A stretch of 64,000 nt of DNA, taken from the NCBI RefSeq assembly GCF_965138225.1, contig NZ_CBCSAX010000003.1, one strand, 5' to 3'. This DNA is from Helicobacter_D ganmani. GTDB lineage: Bacteria > Campylobacterota > Campylobacteria > Campylobacterales > Helicobacteraceae. Numbering within the stretch: the first letter of the stretch is position 1; the number at the start of each line of letters is the position of its first letter. The notes beneath the pieces are model-generated. The model saw only the letters and a program-made list of their open reading frames with translations, did no database searches and had not been told where the DNA came from. The position numbers were made by a program, and so were the translations under genes. This document shows positions 26,136 through 34,851 of the stretch, one piece after another.

Positions 26136-27392
26136 ATGTCTTTACAAGAACAATTACAAAAAACAAAAGAAAGCAAAAAGATGCTAGCGACACTTCCTCA
26201 TCAAACGCGCATTAGTTTTTTATATGATTGTGCGGATTTGTTATTGGAAGCTCAAAATGTGATAATAGATGCAAATCAAAAAGACTTGAATGCGGCAAAA
26301 GAGTTGGATTTGAGCAATGCAATGATGGAAAGGTTGGAATTAAATCCTAAGAAGATTCTCAATATGGCGGAATCCTTGCGCCAGATTGCAGATTTTCCAG
26401 ACCCGTTAAATAGAATCTTAGGGGGATTTACAAACCATTGTGGATTGCGGATACAAAAGGTAAGTGTGCCGCTTGGTGTGATTGCTACGATTTATGAATC
26501 ACGCCCCAATGTAACAAGTGATGTTGCGGCTTTATGTTTTAAAAGCGGGAATGCGTGTGTATTAAAAGGTGGAAAAGAAGCACAGAGAAGCAATGAAGCT
26601 ATTATGCGGGTTTTTCATCAAATGCTAAAGAAATACCATTTGCCATTGGATTGTATGGTTTTGTTGCCCTTTATGAAGGATAGAGAGGAGCTAAAGGAAC
26701 TTTTAAGTGCAAAAGATTCCATTGATTTAGTGATTCCACGCGGGGGAGAGGGGTTGATTTCTTTTGTATCGGAGAATGCGAAAGTGCCTGTTATCAAGCA
26801 CGACAAGGGTGTTTGTCATATTTTTGCACACCACACTTGCAAGATTTCTGAATCTATTGCGGTGATTGTCAATGCAAAAACTTCGCGTCCAAGCACTTGT
26901 AATGCTTGTGAAACTCTCCTTGTAGAACGTGTCTTTGCAAAGGAGTTTTTGCCGCAAGTCGCAGAATCTCTAAAGCAAAATGGCACGATTCTAAAAGGCG
27001 ATGAGGAATCTTGTGCTATTCTAAAAGTTAGTGGAATCATATGCGAGCAGATTCCATTGGAGGATTATTATATAGAATATGGAGAAAATATCTTAAACTT
27101 GCGTATTGTTAAGGATACAGAAGAGGCAATAGAACATATTGAGAAGTTTGGAAGCGGGCATAGTGAGGCGATTTTGAGCGAGGATTATAGCACGATAGAG
27201 CATTTCTTAAATGTAGTAGATTCTGCCTGTGTGTATGCGAATGCTTCCACTCGTTTTAGTGATGGCGGGGAGTTTGGTTATGGTGCAGAAGTTGGAATCT
27301 CTACTTCCAAAATCCACGCACGCGGTCCTATGGGTGTAGAATCCCTAACGATTTATAAATACAAAGTTTATGGCAATGGACAAGTGCGTTAA
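26136..27392 (+). CDS. proA: Gamma-glutamyl phosphate reductase
   Basis: ProA is the second enzyme of proline synthesis and belongs to the aldehyde dehydrogenase fold. Motifs are VPLGVIATIYESRPNVT, GNACVLKGGKEAQRSN, VIPRGGEGLI, and the catalytic cysteine in SRPSTCNACETLLV. I place the start at the ATG at 26136 (MSLQEQLQ), because the longer frame runs into the tRNA-Leu gene. That gives 418 residues, the usual size. Convergent with htpG. Confidence 0.93.
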   Translation: MSLQEQLQKTKESKKMLATLPHQTRISFLYDCADLLLEAQNVIIDANQKDLNAAKELDLSNAMMERLELNPKKILNMAESLRQIADFPDPLNRILGGFTNHCGLRIQKVSVPLGVIATIYESRPNVTSDVAALCFKSGNACVLKGGKEAQRSNEAIMRVFHQMLKKYHLPLDCMVLLPFMKDREELKELLSAKDSIDLVIPRGGEGLISFVSENAKVPVIKHDKGVCHIFAHHTCKISESIAVIVNAKTSRPSTCNACETLLVERVFAKEFLPQVAESLKQNGTILKGDEESCAILKVSGIICEQIPLEDYYIEYGENILNLRIVKDTEEAIEHIEKFGSGHSEAILSEDYSTIEHFLNVVDSACVYANASTRFSDGGEFGYGAEVGISTSKIHARGPMGVESLTIYKYKVYGNGQVR

Positions 27393-27444
27393 GGAGTCGC
27401 GGCATAATATTAGGGCAATTCTATTATAAAGTAAAATTCGTTCA

Positions 27445-27467
27445 TTAGAGGGGTTGCTTCCCTCTAA
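27445..27467. terminator. Hairpin between convergent proA and htpG
   Basis: TTAGAGGG and CCCTCTAA form an 8-bp stem with a 7-base loop in the 79-base gap between two convergent genes. There is no strong U-run on either strand. It may serve both genes. Confidence 0.4.
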
Positions 27468-27471
27468 GAAT

Positions 27472-29355
27472 CTACAAACTATTCTGTAAAAGAGTATTAA
27501 GATGTTTGACAAACGCATTTACATCTTTGAGTTTGCCTCCCTCAAGTAGTTTGGCTTCTTCAAGTAATAAATGCGCAACTTCCTCTTGTTTTTGTGTCTC
27601 TGCGTCTAGTAGCTTAGTAAGAATCGTATGGTTTGGATTGAGTTCTAAAATTGGCTTGGGTTCTGGAATATCTGCACCCATACCCATTGCACCCATTTGT
27701 CTCATCATTTTTATCATTGCGGCATTTGGATCTTCTGGGTCGCTTACGATACAAGAGGGGGCGTCAATGAGTCTCGCACTTAAGCGCACTTCCTTGATTT
27801 CATCACTTAGGGCTTTATTGAAAGTTTCAAGCAAGGATTTAAATCTCTCTTTTGTGTCCTCCTCTATGCTTTCCTCTCCCAAATTCTCCAATGCTTCTTT
27901 GGAAGTGATGGCACGTAAAGGTATCTTGTCATACTCATGCACCATTGGCATTACGATTCCGTCAATTTCTTCGGCGAAGAGTAAAACTTCAATCCCTTTT
28001 TTGTTGAATGCGTCTAAAAGTGGGGAGCTTTTAAGGAGTTCTAAATCCTCACCTTGTAGATAGTAAATCGCCTTTTGTTCCTTACCCATACGCTCTTTGT
28101 AGGTTTTAAATGCAATCTCTTTGCCCTCACTTTTGGTAGATTGGAATCGCAAAAGTTCTAATAGTTTTTCTTTGTTTTCAAAATCGCTATAAACTCCCTC
28201 TTTCAAGCAGCGTCCAAACTCTTTATAAAATTTGCTGTATTTTTCCTCGTCTTTTTGGAGTGATTCTATTTCGCTTAAGATTTTTTTTGTAGAAGCGGAT
28301 TTAATCGTGCTTAAGATTCTGTTTTGTTGTAGAATCTCCCGGCTTACATTAAGTGGCAAGTCCTCACTATCAATGATTCCGCGCACAAATCGCAAGTAAG
28401 AGGGTAAAAGTTCTTTATCGTCATCAGTGATAAAAACGCGTTTGACATAGAGTTTCACGCCGCTTTTGTAATCCACGCGATAAAGGTCAAAAGGTGCGCT
28501 TTGTGGGATATAAAACAGAGTAGTGTATTCTAGTGTTCCCTCAACTTTCGTATGAATCCAGCAAAGCGGGTCGCTAGAATCGTAGCTTAAATTTTTGTAA
28601 AATTCTTTATATTCTTCATCTTTCAAATCTTTTTTAGAGATTCTCCAAAGTGCAGAAGCTTTGTTGATTTGTTCATTTTTTTGTTCTATAATCTCTTTTT
28701 TGCTCTCTCCCTCTCCTTCGCTTTTAGTTTCTGTATAGTGTAAGAAAATAGGGAATGGAATATGGTCGGAGTATTTTTTGATAATTTCTTCAATTTTCCA
28801 ACGATTCGCAAATTCTTTTTCTTCCTCTTTGAGATAGAGCTTAATTTCGCTTCCGTGTGATTCTTTTTCACATTTTTCAATCTCAAATTCTCCGCTTCCA
28901 TCGCTAATCCACGCAAAACCTTGTGTTTCGCCCGCTTTTTTTGTTGTTACGATGATTTTATTTGCCACCATAAAGGCAGAATAGAATCCCACGCCAAATT
29001 GCCCAATGAGTGCAGAATCCTTTTTCTTATCCCCGCTCAATTTAGAAAGAAAATTTTTCGTGCCGCTTTTAGCGATTGTGCCTAAGTTTTCAATCAAATC
29101 TTGCTCATTCATGCCGATTCCGCTATCGCTGATGGTTAAAATATTTTTTTCGCTATCAAAGGCAATATCAATTTTGGGAGTAAAATCCAATGTTTTTAGT
29201 TTGTCGTCTGTGAGGGTTAAATATTGTAATTTGTCCAATGCGTCAGAAGCATTGCTAATAAGCTCGCGTAAAAAAATTTCTTTATTAGAATACAGCGAGT
29301 GAATCATTAAGTCTAGTAGTTGATTGACTTCCGTTTGAAAAGTATGTTTTGCCAT
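27472..29355 (-). CDS. htpG: Hsp90-family chaperone HtpG
   Basis: An ATP-dependent cytosolic chaperone with the GHKL fold. Motifs: ELISNASDALDKLQYL, ISDSGIGMNEQDL, GQFGVGFYSAFMVA, then the middle domain (PLNVSREILQQN) and the C-terminal dimer domain. 627 residues. The start MAKHTFQTEVNQLLDLMIHSL is conserved. A HAIR-like operator lies 64-90 bases upstream, suggesting HspR repression and heat induction. Confidence 0.95.
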   Translation of the reverse strand: MAKHTFQTEVNQLLDLMIHSLYSNKEIFLRELISNASDALDKLQYLTLTDDKLKTLDFTPKIDIAFDSEKNILTISDSGIGMNEQDLIENLGTIAKSGTKNFLSKLSGDKKKDSALIGQFGVGFYSAFMVANKIIVTTKKAGETQGFAWISDGSGEFEIEKCEKESHGSEIKLYLKEEEKEFANRWKIEEIIKKYSDHIPFPIFLHYTETKSEGEGESKKEIIEQKNEQINKASALWRISKKDLKDEEYKEFYKNLSYDSSDPLCWIHTKVEGTLEYTTLFYIPQSAPFDLYRVDYKSGVKLYVKRVFITDDDKELLPSYLRFVRGIIDSEDLPLNVSREILQQNRILSTIKSASTKKILSEIESLQKDEEKYSKFYKEFGRCLKEGVYSDFENKEKLLELLRFQSTKSEGKEIAFKTYKERMGKEQKAIYYLQGEDLELLKSSPLLDAFNKKGIEVLLFAEEIDGIVMPMVHEYDKIPLRAITSKEALENLGEESIEEDTKERFKSLLETFNKALSDEIKEVRLSARLIDAPSCIVSDPEDPNAAMIKMMRQMGAMGMGADIPEPKPILELNPNHTILTKLLDAETQKQEEVAHLLLEEAKLLEGGKLKDVNAFVKHLNTLLQNSL

Positions 29356-29418
29356 TGTTTTTCCTTTTGAATCATAAAATTTTCTTGAAATTATAGCAAA
29401 AGTTTTGAGAATGTCAAT

Positions 29419-29445
29419 AAACTTGATATTATTATTATCAAGTTT
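29419..29445. promoter_or_regulatory. HAIR-like inverted repeat (probable HspR operator) upstream of htpG
   Basis: AAACTTGATA and TATCAAGTTT are perfect 10-base arms around a 7-base spacer. The HspR operator HAIR is CTTGAGT-N7-ACTCAAG, so spacing and outer bases match with the inner two positions changed. It lies between htpG and the divergent uvrA, closer to htpG. Confidence 0.62.
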
Positions 29446-29563
29446 TATTATTACATTAATATCAAAGTAATTGCTAATCTTTTATTTAAATAAAAAGAAA
29501 GAATCTTGTTGCAAATCTTTATCTTACTTTGATTTTATTTGCGTTAAATCTTTTGGATTTTGT

Positions 29564-29569
29564 TATAAT
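29564..29569 (+). promoter_or_regulatory. -10 box for uvrA
   Basis: TATAAT 34 bases upstream of the uvrA start, preceded by T-rich DNA with no clear -35 box. Confidence 0.5.
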
Positions 29570-29602
29570 TACCGATTAACTTATTTGAAATAAAGGCTTA
29601 TT

Positions 29603-32443
29603 TTGGATTCAAAAACTAAAACACCGCTTGATTATATCATTATTACAAACGCAAAAGAAAACAATTTAAAAAACATCAGTTTGAATATCCCCAAAAATAA
29701 ACTTGTGATTCTTACAGGCTTAAGTGGCAGTGGCAAAAGCACTTTAGCCTTTGATACGCTTTATGCAGAAGGACAACGTAGATATATAGAATCCCTCTCA
29801 AGCTATGCAAGGCAGTTTTTGGATAAAATTGGTAAGCCAGATGTAGATAAGATAGAGGGATTAACTCCAGCCATTGCAATAGACCAAAAGACAACAAGTA
29901 AAAATCCTCGCTCCACGGTGGGAACAATCACAGAGATTTATGATTATCTACGCTTGCTTTTTGCGCGCATTGGTGTGCAGCATTGTCATTTGTGTGGCAA
30001 ACCTATTTCAAAAATGAATGCGAGTGATATTATCGCCCAAGTGCTAAAAATCAAGGAAAATTCTAAGATTTTGATTTTATCCCCCATTATTCGCGAAAAA
30101 AAAGGGACTTTTAATGATAAGTTGGAATCCTTGCGTCAAAAAGGCTATGTGAGAGCACAGATTAATGGTGTGCTTGTGCGCTTAGATGAGGAAATTTCGC
30201 TTGCTAAGACCAAAAAACATACGATTAAAGTCGTGATTGACCGCGTCGTTGTCAATGAGGCAAACAAGGACAGAATCGCACAAGACATTGAAAAGGCTTT
30301 AAAGGAATCTTATGGAGAAGTAGAGATTGAGATTCTGCCTGAAGAGAAGGAATCCAAGCCAACTTTAGTGCATTATAGCGAGCATTTGGCTTGTTTTGAT
30401 TGCAAGGTTTCCTTTAATCCCTTAGAACCTCTTAGTTTCTCTTTTAACTCCCCAAAAGGAGCGTGTAGCAAATGCGACGGCTTAGGGATTCGTTATAGTA
30501 TTGATACGAAGAAAGTTATTCAGTCTAGTTTGCCTTTGAGTGAAGGCGGGATTAGGATTATTTATGGGTTTAATAAAAGTTACTACAATGAGTTATTCCG
30601 TGCTTTTTGTTTGGCAAATCAGATTAATCCTCAAGCTGCTTTTGAGGACTTGAACGAATATCAACAAAAGTTAATTTTATATGGAAGCACAGAAGAAGTA
30701 GAGTTTCAATGGAAAAGTTCTAAGCTTAAGCGTCCTTGGGTGGGGGTGATTTCCATTGCTTATGATATGTTTAAGGATAACAAAGATTTGGGTGATTATA
30801 TGAGCGAAAAAACTTGTGAGGAATGTGGAGGACATCGCTTATTGCCACAAAGTTTGGCGGTTAGGGTTGCAAATAAGACGATTGGGGATTTGTTGGATTT
30901 GCCTATTGAAGAATGCTATGGATTTTTTGCCAATCCTGTGAATTTTGCCTATTTGGATACACAAAGTGCAATGATTGCCGCTCCGATTCTTAAGGAAATT
31001 TGCGAACGACTTTATTTCTTGTATGATGTAGGACTTGGGTATTTGAGCTTAGGACGCGACGCACGCAGTATCAGCGGAGGGGAATCACAACGCATTAGAA
31101 TCGCAAGTCAGATTGGTAGCGGACTTACTGGTGTAATGTATGTGTTAGATGAGCCAAGCATTGGGTTGCACGAGCGCGATACTTTGAGACTCATTAAAAC
31201 CTTAAGAAGTTTGCAACAAAAAGGTAATTCTGTTATCGTCGTCGAGCACGATAAAGAAACAATTGAGCACGCAGATTTTATCGTAGATATTGGACCAGGA
31301 GCGGGTAAATATGGCGGTGAAGTCGTATTTAGTGGGAATCTGACGCAATTATTAAAAAGTAAAACCCAAACAGCGCAGTATTTAAGTGGCGCAAAAAAAA
31401 TAGAATATTTTGTGCGTCGCAAGCAAGAGGAATGGATTGAGATTTTAAATATCAATATTAACAATATTCATAATCTTAATGTAAAACTGCCGATTAAAAA
31501 TTTCGTCTGTGTAACGGGTGTGAGTGGGAGTGGTAAAAGTTCTCTTGTCCTGCAAACTTTGCTTCCTGTGGCTCAAGAGCTACTCAATAATCGCAAAAAA
31601 GTAAAAAAAGTTGATGGTGTGGAAATTGTAGGTTTGGAGAAGCTAGACAAAGTGATTTATCTTGATCAAAGCCCCATTGGACGCACGCCTCGTTCCAATC
31701 CTGCAACCTATACCGGAGCAATGGACGAGATTCGACAGATTTTTGCACAAACAAAAGAAGCACAGATTCGTAATTATGGCATTAGTCGTTTCAGTTTCAA
31801 TGTCAAAGGTGGAAGATGTGAAAAATGTATGGGAGAGGGAGAGATTAGGATTGAAATGCACTTTTTACCCGATATTATGGTGAAATGTGATGCGTGTGGC
31901 GGCACGCGTTACAATACTCAAACCTTAGAGGTAGAATATAAAGGCAAAAATATTGCGGAAGTCCTAGAATTTAGTGTAGATGAAGCCTGCGAATTTTTTG
32001 TTAAGATTCCACGCATTTATCAAAAGCTTAAAACTCTACAAGATGTGGGTTTGGGTTATATTACTTTGGGACAAAATGCTGTAACTTTAAGTGGAGGGGA
32101 AGCGCAACGCATTAAGCTTGCCAAAGAACTAAGTCGTAAAGATACAGGCAAGACACTTTATATTTTAGATGAGCCAACTACCGGATTGCATTTTGCAGAT
32201 GTGGATAGATTGGTGCGTGTATTGCACCATTTAACAGATTTGGGAAATAGTGTCATTGTGATTGAGCATAATTTGGATATTATCAAAAATGCAGATTTTA
32301 TCCTTGACATTGGACCAGAAGGGGGAAGCAATGGAGGCAAGATTGTAGATAGTGGTTCGCCAGAACGTATTGCAAGAAGACATAAAAAAACAGCAAGCCA
32401 TACAGGAAAGTTTTTGGCTAAAGAATTAGGAGCGGAATCCTAA
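29603..32443 (+). CDS. uvrA: Excinuclease ABC subunit A
   Basis: The damage-recognition ATPase of nucleotide excision repair. Two ABC modules are present, with Walker A GLSGSGKSTLAF and GVSGSGKSSLVL and signatures SISGGESQRIRIA and TLSGGEAQRIKLA. Zinc-binding cysteine pairs include CHLCGKPIS, CEECGGHR and CEKCMGEGE with CDACGGTR. 946 residues. The start is TTG, behind AAAGG; no ATG fits the conserved N-terminus. Confidence 0.95.
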   Translation: MDSKTKTPLDYIIITNAKENNLKNISLNIPKNKLVILTGLSGSGKSTLAFDTLYAEGQRRYIESLSSYARQFLDKIGKPDVDKIEGLTPAIAIDQKTTSKNPRSTVGTITEIYDYLRLLFARIGVQHCHLCGKPISKMNASDIIAQVLKIKENSKILILSPIIREKKGTFNDKLESLRQKGYVRAQINGVLVRLDEEISLAKTKKHTIKVVIDRVVVNEANKDRIAQDIEKALKESYGEVEIEILPEEKESKPTLVHYSEHLACFDCKVSFNPLEPLSFSFNSPKGACSKCDGLGIRYSIDTKKVIQSSLPLSEGGIRIIYGFNKSYYNELFRAFCLANQINPQAAFEDLNEYQQKLILYGSTEEVEFQWKSSKLKRPWVGVISIAYDMFKDNKDLGDYMSEKTCEECGGHRLLPQSLAVRVANKTIGDLLDLPIEECYGFFANPVNFAYLDTQSAMIAAPILKEICERLYFLYDVGLGYLSLGRDARSISGGESQRIRIASQIGSGLTGVMYVLDEPSIGLHERDTLRLIKTLRSLQQKGNSVIVVEHDKETIEHADFIVDIGPGAGKYGGEVVFSGNLTQLLKSKTQTAQYLSGAKKIEYFVRRKQEEWIEILNININNIHNLNVKLPIKNFVCVTGVSGSGKSSLVLQTLLPVAQELLNNRKKVKKVDGVEIVGLEKLDKVIYLDQSPIGRTPRSNPATYTGAMDEIRQIFAQTKEAQIRNYGISRFSFNVKGGRCEKCMGEGEIRIEMHFLPDIMVKCDACGGTRYNTQTLEVEYKGKNIAEVLEFSVDEACEFFVKIPRIYQKLKTLQDVGLGYITLGQNAVTLSGGEAQRIKLAKELSRKDTGKTLYILDEPTTGLHFADVDRLVRVLHHLTDLGNSVIVIEHNLDIIKNADFILDIGPEGGSNGGKIVDSGSPERIARRHKKTASHTGKFLAKELGAES

Positions 32444-32460
32444 GCCGTATAAGGGATTTC

Positions 32461-34410
32461 TTAGAATTTCTTGTTATTTGTTTCATTCAATACTTCGGTT
32501 GCAAGATTATCTACAACTTTGGAAATTTCTGCGCAAGAGTCCGCGATAGATTCATTCTCTCGCGTGAGTTGTTCTAATTTTTCTACTACTTGACTAATCT
32601 GTTCTACGCTTTTAGTTTCTTCTTTGACGGATTCACTCATATCATTAATGCCTTGCACAAGAACATTCACATTTGCTTCAATCTCATTTAAAGATTTTCC
32701 TGTTCTTTCTGCTAGTTTTCGCACTTCATCAGCAACAACAGCAAATCCTCTTCCGTGTTCTCCTGCTCTTGCTGCTTCAATGGCTGCATTAAGGGCTAAA
32801 AGATTGGTTTGGTCTGCAATGTCTTTAATCACATTGACGACTTGCCGAATATCATCACTTTGCTGGATTACTTCACTGCTTTTGCTTGCAACATTTTGCA
32901 TAGAATCTGTGATTTCTGATACAGCTAAATTCGTTTGCTCTAGGGATTGGCTTTGTGCGTGAGAAGAAGCTTGCAGGTTTGCTACGCGTTCTTGTAAAGT
33001 GCTAGAATGCCCTTTGAGTGTTTGTGCGATTCCGCTAGAGTGTTGGAGCATATTTTGGATATAACTTCTTAAATCGTTGATGTTTTCTACTACACGAAGC
33101 AATGCACCTTTACTATTGCTTGTCTCTGCAATATGGGTAAAATCATCTCCTTTGTAGCTTTCTAGTGCCTTTTCAATGATTTCAAAGTTTTGATTAAGGT
33201 CTTGGAGTGTTTGATTGAGATAAAGTTTAATGTTGTTGAGTTGTTTATTGTTGGATTCAGCTTCTATAAATCTTCCAAAATTACCTTCTTTTGCATATTC
33301 AAGAGATTTTAATGTTTCTTGCACACAAGTGCGCTCTTTTTCTAAATTAGTTTGAATCTCTTTGATATTTTCGTTAATGGCTCTTGCCATTTCTCCCAAT
33401 TCGTCATTGGTGTTAATATGGAGCAGTTTTACACTTGTAGTTTTGAGATGTAAGTAGTCAAAAAAGTCTAAGATTCCTTTGCGTAAAGTCTTAATGGGGT
33501 TAAGGATTTTGCGTGCAAAAATATTAATCAGCACGATAAGGATAATTGCAAAGATAAGCAATGAAATGGCTAGGAAAGTAGTGTTTTCACGAATGGATTG
33601 ATATAAGGTTGCCTCGTCTCCTACTAAACAAACATTCCACGCAGTTAATGAGTTTAAAGAACAGATTCCGAATCTTTGGTGTTTATCTTGGTCAAAGAAA
33701 ATAAATTCATTTTGATGGTTTTTGGATTTTTCTACTAATAATTTGGAGATTTCACTTTGGTTGAGGATTTCATCGGCATTTTGCGAAAGAATGATTTTGC
33801 CACTCGGGTCGGTTGCAAAAATTGTATAATGTTCGCCTTTTTGAAGGGATTCTAAATAGTTGTTTAATGGTTTTAATGCAATGTCTCCACTGACAACACC
33901 ATAAAAATTGCCCTTGTGGTGGAGTGGTGCTCCAAAGCCAAAAACAGGAAGTTTTTTGCTTGCTTGCAACCACGCATTGTTTAAAATGATTGGTTTATTT
34001 TGCGCTTTCGTATCATAAAACCAACTGCGTTTGCGCGGGTCATAGCCACTTTCTGGAAAGACATGATTTCCATTGCTTCGGAGCATTCTTCCATTTTCCT
34101 CCACGCCAAAATATACAAGATTGAATCCGCTTGTTTTTTCAACAAGTTCTAGGCTTTTAGCAATGCTTGCTTCATCATCTAAATGATTAGCAATATCGTC
34201 TTTAAGTTGATTGATGGCAACTTGTTTTTCATTAATATAAGAAATGAGCAAGAGTTGGATAGAATTTAGCTTGCCTTGGTAGCTTTCTGTTTCAGATAAT
34301 AGAGTGCTAGTTTTGGTCATTTGATATTGTAAAATCCCAAAAATTAAAAACCCAATTATTGCCGTGAATGTAATGCTTAATGTTGCTTTTAAGCTTAAAG
34401 ATAACTTCAT
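32461..34410 (-). CDS. Methyl-accepting chemotaxis protein with periplasmic Cache domain
   Basis: A transmembrane helix near residues 10-30, then a double-Cache-type sensor with DPRKRSWFYDTKAQNKPII and FYGVVSGDIALKPL. A second helix (LAISLLIFAIILIVLINIFA), a HAMP segment, and a signalling hairpin follow, with the invariant tip IADQTNLLALNAAIEAARAG. The ligand is not predictable, although this Cache class often senses amino or organic acids. A sigma-28-like promoter lies about 80 bases upstream. It is convergent with uvrA. Confidence 0.93.
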   Translation of the reverse strand: MKLSLSLKATLSITFTAIIGFLIFGILQYQMTKTSTLLSETESYQGKLNSIQLLLISYINEKQVAINQLKDDIANHLDDEASIAKSLELVEKTSGFNLVYFGVEENGRMLRSNGNHVFPESGYDPRKRSWFYDTKAQNKPIILNNAWLQASKKLPVFGFGAPLHHKGNFYGVVSGDIALKPLNNYLESLQKGEHYTIFATDPSGKIILSQNADEILNQSEISKLLVEKSKNHQNEFIFFDQDKHQRFGICSLNSLTAWNVCLVGDEATLYQSIRENTTFLAISLLIFAIILIVLINIFARKILNPIKTLRKGILDFFDYLHLKTTSVKLLHINTNDELGEMARAINENIKEIQTNLEKERTCVQETLKSLEYAKEGNFGRFIEAESNNKQLNNIKLYLNQTLQDLNQNFEIIEKALESYKGDDFTHIAETSNSKGALLRVVENINDLRSYIQNMLQHSSGIAQTLKGHSSTLQERVANLQASSHAQSQSLEQTNLAVSEITDSMQNVASKSSEVIQQSDDIRQVVNVIKDIADQTNLLALNAAIEAARAGEHGRGFAVVADEVRKLAERTGKSLNEIEANVNVLVQGINDMSESVKEETKSVEQISQVVEKLEQLTRENESIADSCAEISKVVDNLATEVLNETNNKKF

Positions 34411-34487
34411 TGCTTTAACCTTTTCTTAAGATTAACTTTTTGTTAAGAATAGCATATAACAATTAAATCTTTCATTAATATTCCAAA

Positions 34488-34514
34488 ATATCGGCAAAAG
34501 TTAATGATTTTTGA
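34488..34514 (-). promoter_or_regulatory. Sigma-28 (FliA)-like promoter of the chemoreceptor gene
   Basis: On the minus strand TCAA-N15-GCCGATAT, one mismatch from TAAA-N15-GCCGATAA/T. It is 78 bases before the ATG, as expected for a late flagellar-class chemotaxis gene. The perfect version drives the glycosyltransferase at 56112. Confidence 0.6.
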
Positions 34515-34584
34515 AAATTAGTAACATTGATTCAAAAATTGAATCTAAAAATTAGTGGTTTTGTAGTTGCAAGAGGAATTATGT

Positions 34585-34590
34585 TATAAT
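34585..34590 (+). promoter_or_regulatory. -10 box for tatA-argS
   Basis: TATAAT 31 bases before the tatA ATG. It excludes the longer upstream reading of tatA, which would start before this box. Confidence 0.55.
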
Positions 34591-34620
34591 CCGCAAAATT
34601 TCATAAATAAAAAGGATTTG

Positions 34621-34851
34621 ATGATGATGCCAAGTGTTCAGCAGCTGCTCATTGTGCTATTGATTATTGTTGTGTTATTTGGAGCAAAAAAGATTCCAGA
34701 TTTGGCTAAAGGCTTGGGTTCAGGAATTAAAAATTTCAAAAAAGCAGTCAAAGAAGAGGACGAAGAAATAACAGCACAAAATACGAAGATTGAACAAGAC
34801 AAAAAGGAATCCGTAGCTAATCCTGCAAACGAGACAACAAAAGTATCCTAA
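34621..34851 (+). CDS. tatA: Twin-arginine translocase subunit TatA
   Basis: A 76-residue single-span protein: a membrane helix VQQLLIVLLIIVVLFG, the hinge FGAKKIPDLAKGLGSGIKNF, an amphipathic helix, then an acidic/lysine tail. It forms the pore-like part of the Tat export system. I use the ATG at 34621, seven bases after AAAGG; three ATG codons lie in tandem, so 34624 or 34627 are possible. Its stop overlaps the argS start (TAATG). Confidence 0.92.
   Translation: MMMPSVQQLLIVLLIIVVLFGAKKIPDLAKGLGSGIKNFKKAVKEEDEEITAQNTKIEQDKKESVANPANETTKVS

Noticed and set aside
27506..28063. 185-codon open frame opposite htpG
   Set aside because: It is antisense to conserved htpG codons, low-complexity Ser-rich, and has no ribosome site.
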